This document shows positions 42,598-48,138 of a stretch of DNA of 48,138 nt, piece by piece. The translations under genes were made by a program, and so were the position numbers. The DNA is taken from assembly GCA_910586275.1 (NCBI GenBank), contig CAJUIM010000007.1, forward strand, positions 1 to 48,138, written 5' to 3'. Below the pieces are notes generated by a model. The model was not told the origin of the DNA and did not search any database. It saw only the letters and a program-made list of their open reading frames with translations. Each line of letters opens with the position of its first letter. The first letter of the stretch is position 1. This DNA comes from an uncultured Lachnospiraceae bacterium (lineage in GTDB: Bacteria; Bacillota; Clostridia; Lachnospirales; Lachnospiraceae).

Positions 42598-43764
42598 CTA
42601 CTCTTGCGTATTGCCTGCAGCCTGTTCCCCGCTTCCGTTTTGCTGCTTTGTGTCTTCCTGCCCCGGCACGGGAAAACCGTTTTCCCGAAGAAGTTCAGGA
42701 TCCATGACATGACGGTTATCCATAGTCCTCATAATATCCGTTATTTCTAGATCTTTATACTCCCTGCCGGATAAATCCATAACATTATTGTTTCGGAAAC
42801 CAAGCACCATAGGACGGAGAATATCCGAATCATTGCCCTGTATGACAATTGCCTTTTCACCGGTGCTTAATTCCACGCTGACACCCGGAACCAATATGTT
42901 GACAGACTGAATCAGGGCATCCACTATATCCGGATGGAAAACATCCGGATTCTTCATTAAATATTTTATTGCCGTCACCCCGGACTCCGGCGAATGTTCC
43001 AGACGCATGGCCGTCATTGTGTCATAGGTATCTGCCACTAACAATGCCTGTGCCCCCATCGGCATTCTCACCTTAGGGTCAGATTCCCCTTCCCGGAAAT
43101 TTTCCCAAATCTTCCGCATCTGCACACATAGCCGCTTTATGCCGGGAGAATCTATAAATACGCTGCCAATCAGTTCGTGGCCGGCCTCTGCATAGGTATT
43201 GATTACCTGCAGTTCCTCTTCATTCGGTTCATCCTTATCGGCAATTGCTTTCGGAACCGACAATTTCCCGATATCATGGAGCAAAGCGGCATAAATGAGA
43301 TTCATCCGCTCCTCCATCTTCAGATTGAGCACATTTGCAATCATCGCACATAAAATACCCACATTCAAGGCATGTTTATATACATAGTCCTCTTTACTGC
43401 GCAGATTCTGAATAAAATTTATTTTCTTATCCAAATTTCCGTAACGCCGCAAAATATTGTTCGCAATAACATGCAGTTTTGCCCCTTTTTCCTTTTCATC
43501 CTTAATCTTCAGCAATTCTTCACGCAGCGAAAACACTGTCATTGTCTGAAAACGTTCAAATAATATATCTTCCTGTGTCATCGGAGGCACCGGTTCCGCC
43601 GGCTCCAATATAAACAGTCCGATTAACTTAAAAGCTTCTATGCTTTGGATGCCCTGTGCGGTCAGCTTGGAATTGCGTTCATACAGAAGCACTCCGTCTT
43701 TGTTGTAGATAGGCCTAGCCAGTCTCATACCCTTCTTCAAATCACTGGTCTTTACAAAAAGCAT
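42598..43764 (-). CDS. Degenerate HD-GYP-type protein
   Basis: The 388-aa protein has an N-terminal domain (LKKGMRLARPIYNKDGVLLY) often found before HD-GYP domains, a helical linker, and an HD-GYP-like domain from about residue 110. H131, the H163-D164 pair with LLHDIGKLSVP, H196 and the later VADTYDTM are present. The HHExxDGxGYP motif that should lie near 210-225 is missing; the segment reads RKIWENFREGES. Two metal ligands and the GYP signature are therefore absent, so c-di-GMP hydrolysis is doubtful and a binding or scaffold role is possible. AGGGGG precedes the ATG, 25 bp after sigK. Confidence 0.8.
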   Translation of the reverse strand: MLFVKTSDLKKGMRLARPIYNKDGVLLYERNSKLTAQGIQSIEAFKLIGLFILEPAEPVPPMTQEDILFERFQTMTVFSLREELLKIKDEKEKGAKLHVIANNILRRYGNLDKKINFIQNLRSKEDYVYKHALNVGILCAMIANVLNLKMEERMNLIYAALLHDIGKLSVPKAIADKDEPNEEELQVINTYAEAGHELIGSVFIDSPGIKRLCVQMRKIWENFREGESDPKVRMPMGAQALLVADTYDTMTAMRLEHSPESGVTAIKYLMKNPDVFHPDIVDALIQSVNILVPGVSVELSTGEKAIVIQGNDSDILRPMVLGFRNNNVMDLSGREYKDLEITDIMRTMDNRHVMDPELLRENGFPVPGQEDTKQQNGSGEQAAGNTQE

Positions 43765-43789
43765 ATCGCTTCCCCCTTATCTGCCGTCT

Positions 43790-44422
43790 TTATTCCCGTT
43801 CAAATCCTGTTCTTAGCTTATGGAGTGCCTTTTTTTCTATCCGTGATACATAACTCCGGGATATGCCAAGCATTTGCCCTATTTCCCGCTGTGTCACTTC
43901 TTTCCCCGTTGCCAGCCCATAGCGCAGGTAAATAATCTCTTTCTCACGTTCGTCCAACATCTGCAGAATGGTGCCAAGCTTTTTAATGTTACTGCCCAGT
44001 TCCATCTTGTCTATCACATCAACCTGCTCCGACTCTATAATATCCAACAGATTTATCTCATTCCCTTCCTTATCGGTTCCGATGGGTTCGTATAAGGATA
44101 CCTCTTTCGAGGTTTTCTTCTTGGAACGGAGCAGCATGAGCAGTTCGTTGTCAATGCATCTGGAAGCATATGTACTTAACTTTCCCTTCCCCGAATCAAA
44201 AGAGGCTACCGCCTTAATCAGCCCGATTGTCCCTATGGAAATCAAATCTTCCATGTCCTCATCCACATTCTGGTATTTCTTGGCAATGTGGGCAACCAGA
44301 CGCAGATTGCGTTCTATCAGAATCTCCCTTGCCTCTTTGGCTTTCTCACTGTTCCCCTGCCGGAGCAGCTGAATATATCGGGCTTCTTCCTCTGCGGTTA
44401 AAGGTTTCTGAAAAGTTTTCAA
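43790..44422 (-). CDS. sigK: Sporulation sigma factor SigK, without skin element or pro-sequence
   Basis: The 210-aa protein matches sigma-K: ERNLRLVAHIAKKYQN, DLISIGTIGLIKAV, VSLYEPIGTDKEGNEINLLD and the final HTH QREIGQMLGISRSYVSRIEK. It is uninterrupted, so there is no skin insertion. It begins at a TTG directly at the FQKPL segment, where B. subtilis pro-sigma-K has about 20 extra residues. It therefore appears to be made without the membrane-associated pro-sequence, as in C. difficile. The SD is weak (GGGGG). Two candidate promoters lie upstream. Confidence 0.92.
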   Translation of the reverse strand: MKTFQKPLTAEEEARYIQLLRQGNSEKAKEAREILIERNLRLVAHIAKKYQNVDEDMEDLISIGTIGLIKAVASFDSGKGKLSTYASRCIDNELLMLLRSKKKTSKEVSLYEPIGTDKEGNEINLLDIIESEQVDVIDKMELGSNIKKLGTILQMLDEREKEIIYLRYGLATGKEVTQREIGQMLGISRSYVSRIEKKALHKLRTGFERE

Positions 44423-44448
44423 AAGGCGCCCCCAAAGTCAATTTACTA

Positions 44449-44476
44449 TATTCTATGACCCTGCCGCCTTCCGAGT
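44449..44476 (-). promoter_or_regulatory. Possible sigma-K-type promoter of sigK
   Basis: CATAGAATA (44457-44449) fits the sigma-K -10 consensus CATAnnnTA exactly. An AC (44476-44475) lies 17 bases upstream in CAC, as in the short -35 consensus. The start site would be about 20 bases before the sigK TTG. The motif is short, so chance is possible. Confidence 0.35.
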
Positions 44477-44522
44477 GCCTTTCCCAAACCGGAAAAAAAT
44501 ATTGTACCTGCTATATTTCTAT

Positions 44523-44551
44523 ATTATACAAATAGGAAAGACAAATAGCAA
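44523..44551 (-). promoter_or_regulatory. Sigma-A-type promoter upstream of sigK
   Basis: TTGCTA (44551-44546), 17 bases, then a perfect TATAAT (44528-44523) on the minus strand, about 100 bases before sigK. If active it would give vegetative-type transcription into sigK and the HD-GYP gene. The rest of the 433-bp gap 44423-44855 holds the hemW stem-loop (44795-44844) and no supported gene. Confidence 0.5.
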
Positions 44552-44794
44552 TATTTTCTGAAAAATTATTCGTTCTGAATGCTTGCAGAATATTTGCAGA
44601 TTTTGCAAGAATAGTGATTCTGACCATGGACAAATCTGATTTCAGTATAAAGATATTATTATCATAGTCTATGACACCCGATGTGTCAAGGGAATATTCA
44701 GAGAAAACCCGGAAATCAATTTTCTGGTTTGTGCCTGTGTTTCGGCGGCGAACATGCGGATGGCCAATACAATCCGGCAAGAAATCCGGTGCCC

Positions 44795-44844
44795 AAGCAG
44801 AAACGGATATTTTTCGATGATTCGAAAAGTATCCGTTTCTGCTT
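44795..44844. repeat. Near-perfect 23-bp hairpin with 4-base loop after hemW
   Basis: Arms 44795-44817 and 44822-44844 are complementary at 22 of 23 positions around TGAT. The single imperfect position would be a U-G pair in a plus-strand RNA but an A-C mismatch in a minus-strand RNA. It begins 11 bases after the hemW stop. No T-run follows on either strand, so it is not a standard terminator. It may act as an RNA-processing or stability stem, or be a transposon relic. Confidence 0.85.
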
Positions 44845-44855
44845 CGGAAACCCAG

Positions 44856-46046
44856 TCAGAACAGAAATTCCGCCATAACATAATTGCTCACATCCCTGCC
44901 CAAAGAGGTAAGCCTAATGCTTTCCCCTGTTTCCAACAGCCCCTGCCCGCATAGCTTATGTAAGGCCTTGCCGTATATCTCTTCCGGATCGCTGCCGAAT
45001 GTATCCCGGAATGCCTGCCTCGTTACCCCTTCCGTCAGCCGCAGCCCTAAAAACATAAATTCTTCCATTTGCTCCTGACGGCTCAGCTGGACAACATGTT
45101 CCTGCACTGTCCCACAGCCGGAAAGGATGCGCTGCATATATTGCTCCATGTCTGTCAGATTTTTCCAGCGCACATTGTCCGCCATGGAGGCAGCTCCCAA
45201 ACCAAACCCCACATAATTCCGTCTTGTCCAATACCCTATGTTGTGCCGGCATTCCATGCCCGGCAAGGCATAGTTGGAAATCTCATATCTATAATATCCC
45301 CTTTCCCGCAGGAAGCTTTCGGTAAACATGTCCATCTCCCGCTCTTCTTCCTCTGTGGGAAGAGGAAGAACGGCCTCTTCCCCGCTGCTTCCTTCTCCGC
45401 CGCTTCCTTCCCCGTAAATTTCATAAAAAGGGGTTCCCTCTTCTATAATCAGGCTATATGCCGAAATATGGGACGGTTCCAGCCTGACAATCCGCTCCAG
45501 ATTGTCCGCATAGCTGTCCAGTGTCTGCCCCGGCAAAGCAGCCATAAGATCTACGTTAATATTGGTAAATCCTGCCTCTCTCACCATCCGGTATGTACGG
45601 AAAAAATCCTCTGCCTTATGGATGCGTCCAAGATAAGCCAGTTCCCGGTCATGCACCGACTGTGTCCCGATACTGATGCGATTGATTCCTGCCCTTTTAT
45701 AACGTTCCAGTTTTTCTTTGTCTACCGTTCCTGGGTTAATTTCTGCCGTAATTTCCGGTTCCCTTCCTCCTGTTTCCGGAGTACCGGAAAAGCGGAAGAG
45801 ACTTTTCAGGCAGGCCATTATCTCTTCTGACAATTCCATCGGCAGCACGGAGGGCGTGCCGCCTCCGATAAAAACGGAATCCACTATGCAGTCCGCGTAT
45901 TTCCCTGCCTCTGTCCTGATTTCCGTTAACAGAGCCTGCACATACCGCCTCTGTTCCTCCTCCCTAGCCGGAAAAGAAAGGAAATCACAGTATCGGCACT
46001 TTTTCACGCAGAATGGTATATGAATATAGATGCTCAATGTGCGCAT
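44856..46046 (-). CDS. hemW: Radical SAM heme chaperone HemW (HemN-like)
   Basis: The 396-aa protein has the radical-SAM cluster C13-x3-C17-x2-C20 in PFCVKKCRYCDF, GGGTPS, SIGTQSVHDREL and the C-terminal HemN domain. It lacks the extra N-terminal cysteine context of true HemN coproporphyrinogen oxidases and is best called HemW, a proposed heme-insertion chaperone. A Gly/Ser/Glu-rich insert occurs at about residues 208-225. It follows lepA by 56 bp, a common neighbour pair in bacteria. Confidence 0.95.
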   Translation of the reverse strand: MRTLSIYIHIPFCVKKCRYCDFLSFPAREEEQRRYVQALLTEIRTEAGKYADCIVDSVFIGGGTPSVLPMELSEEIMACLKSLFRFSGTPETGGREPEITAEINPGTVDKEKLERYKRAGINRISIGTQSVHDRELAYLGRIHKAEDFFRTYRMVREAGFTNINVDLMAALPGQTLDSYADNLERIVRLEPSHISAYSLIIEEGTPFYEIYGEGSGGEGSSGEEAVLPLPTEEEEREMDMFTESFLRERGYYRYEISNYALPGMECRHNIGYWTRRNYVGFGLGAASMADNVRWKNLTDMEQYMQRILSGCGTVQEHVVQLSRQEQMEEFMFLGLRLTEGVTRQAFRDTFGSDPEEIYGKALHKLCGQGLLETGESIRLTSLGRDVSNYVMAEFLF

Positions 46047-46102
46047 GCGTTTCCTTTCTTATATAAAAGCATGTCTTAAAATTGCATTGCCTGAAGAAAT
46101 CC

Positions 46103-47917
46103 CTATCTGTCATCCAGCTTCAGCACGCTCATAAACGCTTTCTGCGGTATCTCCACATTGCCAATTTGGCGCATCCGCTTCTTCCCTTCCTTCTGTTTCT
46201 CCAGCAGCTTTTTCTTACGCGTAATATCGCCGCCGTAACATTTTGCAAGCACATCCTTACGCATGGCCTTCACGGTTTCCCTCGCTATGACCTTACCGCC
46301 TACCGCCGCCTGAATAGGAATCTCAAACAAATGGCGCGGTATCTCATCCTTCAGCTTTTCACACATCTTCCTTCCCCGCTCATATGCACTGTCCGCATGC
46401 ACGATAAAAGAAAGCGCGTCCACTTCTTCCTTATTAATAAGAATATCCAATTTCACCAGCTTGGATTCCTCATACCCTTTTAAATCATAGTCAAAAGATG
46501 CATACCCTCTGGAACGGGATTTCAGGGCATCGAAAAAATCGTAAATAATTTCGTTCAGAGGCAGTTCATATTTCAGCAAGGCCCTAGTCTCTTCCAGATA
46601 TTCCATCCCAAGATACCGCCCCCTCCGTTCCTGGCACAGTTCCATAATAGAACCGATAAAATCCGTTGTCACCATGATTTCCGCCGACACCACCGGCTCT
46701 TCCATATATTCGATTTCCGACGGATCCGGCAGATTGGCCGGATTGGTCAGTTCCGTTACTTCACCGTTGCTCTTATGCACCTTATAAATAACTCCCGGTG
46801 CGGTAGTCACAAGATCCAGATTATATTCCCTTTCCAGCCTCTCCTGAATAATTTCCAGATGGAGCAGTCCCAGAAAACCGCATCGAAACCCAAATCCCAA
46901 TGCTACCGATGTTTCCGGTTCATACCGCAGGGAGGCATCGTTCAGCTGCAGCTTCTCCAAAGCATCCCGCAAGTCAGGATATTTGGCTCCGTCCGCCGGA
47001 TACATGCCGCAGTAAACCATGGAATTTACTTTCTTATAGCCCGGCAGCGGCTCCTTGCATGGATTTTTAATGTCCGTCACCGTATCGCCTACCGCAGTGT
47101 CTTTCACATTTTTTATGGAAGCCGTAATATAGCCTACCATCCCGGCCGACAGTTCTTCGCAGGGAATAAACTGCCCGGGTCCGAAATATCCTACCTCTGC
47201 CACTTCCGCCTTTGCGCCGGTAGCCATCATAAGAATTTCCGTACCTTTCCTTACCGTTCCTTCCTTAATACGGCAAAATATAATGACACCCTTATAGGAA
47301 TCATACAGCGAGTCAAAGATAAGCGCCTGCAGCGGGTTTTCCGGATTGCCGGACGGTGCAGGTATTTTATGCACGACAGCTTCCAGCACTTCTTCTATCC
47401 CAATGCCGTTCTTGGCGGAAATCATCGGTGCATCCTGCGCCTCGATGCCTATCACATCTTCAATCTCATCCTTCACATGCTGGGGCTGGGCACTGGGCAG
47501 ATCTATTTTATTGATTACCGGAAATACATCCAAATCATGATCCAAGGCAAGGTATACATTGGCAAGTGTCTGTGCCTCAATGCCCTGCGCGGCATCCACC
47601 ACCAGAATGGCTCCGTCACAGGCCGCAAGGCTGCGGCTCACCTCATAGTTGAAATCCACATGGCCGGGCGTGTCAATAAGGTTTAAGATATATTCCTCTC
47701 CGTCCTTGGCCTTATATATAATACGGACCGTCTGCGCCTTTATCGTAATGCCGCGTTCCCGTTCCAATTCCATATTATCCAATACTTGCGCCTGCATCTC
47801 ACGGCTGGTCAGAAGTCCTGTTTTCTCTATAATACGGTCTGCCAAAGTGGACTTTCCATGGTCAATATGCGCCACAATGCAGAAATTCCTGATTTTGCTC
47901 TGATCTATATTTGCCAT
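46103..47917 (-). CDS. lepA: Translation elongation factor 4 (LepA)
   Basis: The 604-aa protein has GTPase motifs AHIDHGKST, DTPGHVDF and NKIDLPSA, domain II, two EF-G-like domains (YGMEYLEETRALLKYELPLN region) and the LepA-specific C-terminal domain ending KRMRQIGNVEIPQKAFMSVL. It binds stalled or stressed ribosomes and promotes back-translocation. GGAGG lies six bases before ATG 47917. Transcription probably continues into hemW. Confidence 0.98.
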   Translation of the reverse strand: MANIDQSKIRNFCIVAHIDHGKSTLADRIIEKTGLLTSREMQAQVLDNMELERERGITIKAQTVRIIYKAKDGEEYILNLIDTPGHVDFNYEVSRSLAACDGAILVVDAAQGIEAQTLANVYLALDHDLDVFPVINKIDLPSAQPQHVKDEIEDVIGIEAQDAPMISAKNGIGIEEVLEAVVHKIPAPSGNPENPLQALIFDSLYDSYKGVIIFCRIKEGTVRKGTEILMMATGAKAEVAEVGYFGPGQFIPCEELSAGMVGYITASIKNVKDTAVGDTVTDIKNPCKEPLPGYKKVNSMVYCGMYPADGAKYPDLRDALEKLQLNDASLRYEPETSVALGFGFRCGFLGLLHLEIIQERLEREYNLDLVTTAPGVIYKVHKSNGEVTELTNPANLPDPSEIEYMEEPVVSAEIMVTTDFIGSIMELCQERRGRYLGMEYLEETRALLKYELPLNEIIYDFFDALKSRSRGYASFDYDLKGYEESKLVKLDILINKEEVDALSFIVHADSAYERGRKMCEKLKDEIPRHLFEIPIQAAVGGKVIARETVKAMRKDVLAKCYGGDITRKKKLLEKQKEGKKRMRQIGNVEIPQKAFMSVLKLDDR

Positions 47918-47927
47918 TGTCTTCCTC

Positions 47928-47992
47928 CGTTCATGATATTAGCGTAGTAAGTATAGCACACTTCCCCCGGAATTGTCTATATATCATGAACG
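47928..47992. repeat. Perfect 12-bp inverted repeat bracketing the lepA promoter
   Basis: CGTTCATGATAT at 47928-47939 is repeated exactly as its reverse complement at 47981-47992. Each half also contains the palindrome TCATGA. The 41-bp interval holds both promoter boxes of lepA. This could be a pair of regulator binding sites, a long stem-loop or a small invertible segment. Invertible promoters usually have longer spacers, so I give the regulator-site reading equal weight. Confidence 0.85.
47950..47979 (-). promoter_or_regulatory. Sigma-A-type promoter of lepA
   Basis: TAGACA (47979-47974) and TATACT (47955-47950) are spaced by 18 bases on the minus strand, each one base off consensus. Transcription would start about 25 bases before the lepA ATG. 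Confidence 0.6.
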
Positions 47993-48007
47993 TTGTGCTC
48001 GGAAATC

Positions 48008-48138
48008 GTAACAGTTCAGCCGGAATGTAATGTTGGGAGGCGGACGCCCGTGCGCGAGTTTTTTTCGTGGCCGGCAGCAGCAAAACTGCCTGTCCCGGTT
48101 TTCCGTGCACTTTTTTCGGCCGGAGGTTTCTAAGCAGA
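48008..48138. repeat. Right copy of the ~130-bp end repeat, inverted relative to the left copy
   Basis: This is the reverse-complement partner of 37-166 and runs to the last base of the window, so it is probably cut by the window edge. A small hairpin (GGCAG...CTGCC) lies in its centre. It begins 15 bases upstream of the lepA inverted repeat. No coding potential is evident. Confidence 0.85.

Noticed and set aside
42465..42710. Minus-strand 81-codon frame overlapping the end of the HD-GYP gene
   Set aside because: Overlaps a better-supported gene in another frame and has no ribosome-binding site.

Overview
The window looks like a chromosomal segment of a flagellated, endospore-lineage Lachnospiraceae (Clostridia). 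The evidence is a Bacillus/Clostridium-type fla/che supercluster (FliY rather than FliN, CheC, CheD, FlbD, CodY next to flgB), a sigK gene, and a moderate-GC, Gram-positive style of ribosome-binding sites and sigma-A promoters. All 48 protein genes I can support read leftward (minus strand). I see no rRNA, tRNA, CRISPR array, prophage or transposase gene. The family assignment is inference from gene content, not a database match.

Right to left (the direction of transcription): lepA and hemW (47.9-44.9 kb) form a housekeeping pair behind a good sigma-A promoter. Next come sigK, a degenerate HD-GYP protein, comM/yifB, dprA, topA and codY (44.4-35.8 kb), with several promoters in the gaps. The comM-dprA gap is filled by two extra 104-bp copies of the comM 3' end. 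The dprA-topA gap carries a 202-bp element with 49-bp imperfect inverted arms. A terminator after codY is followed at once by a sigma-A promoter for flgB.

From 35.6 kb down to 0.36 kb there is one very long run of 40 tightly packed genes: rod, MS-ring and export-ATPase genes (flgBC, fliEFGHIJ), a YlxF/MotE-like protein, hook genes (fliK, flgD, a TIGR02530-type protein, flgE), flbD, stator genes (motAB), fliL, switch genes (fliM, fliY), cheY, the export gate (fliOPQR, flhBA), flagellar number and placement genes (flhF, flhG), a PilZ brake-type protein, chemotaxis signalling (cheB, cheA, cheW, cheC, cheD), a 92-aa membrane protein, the flagellar sigma factor fliA, fapA, and three poorly characterised genes (106 aa; a membrane/coiled-coil/HTH protein that may be a SwrB counterpart; a membrane protein with an MltG-like domain). 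A stem-loop plus T-run closes the operon. Early structural genes come first and the sigma factor near the end, as in the B. subtilis fla/che operon. Flagellin, the HAPs, FlgM, CheR, receptors, CsrA and FliW are not in the window.

Both window ends carry the same ~130-bp sequence in opposite orientation (37-166 and 48008-48138), so the whole 48 kb is bracketed by a repeat. This probably reflects a dispersed repeat family at which an assembly broke. Other unexplained structure: a perfect 12-bp inverted repeat bracketing the lepA promoter, a 23-bp-arm hairpin after hemW, and a perfect 12-bp stem with a CsrA-like AAGGAU in its loop ahead of flbD.
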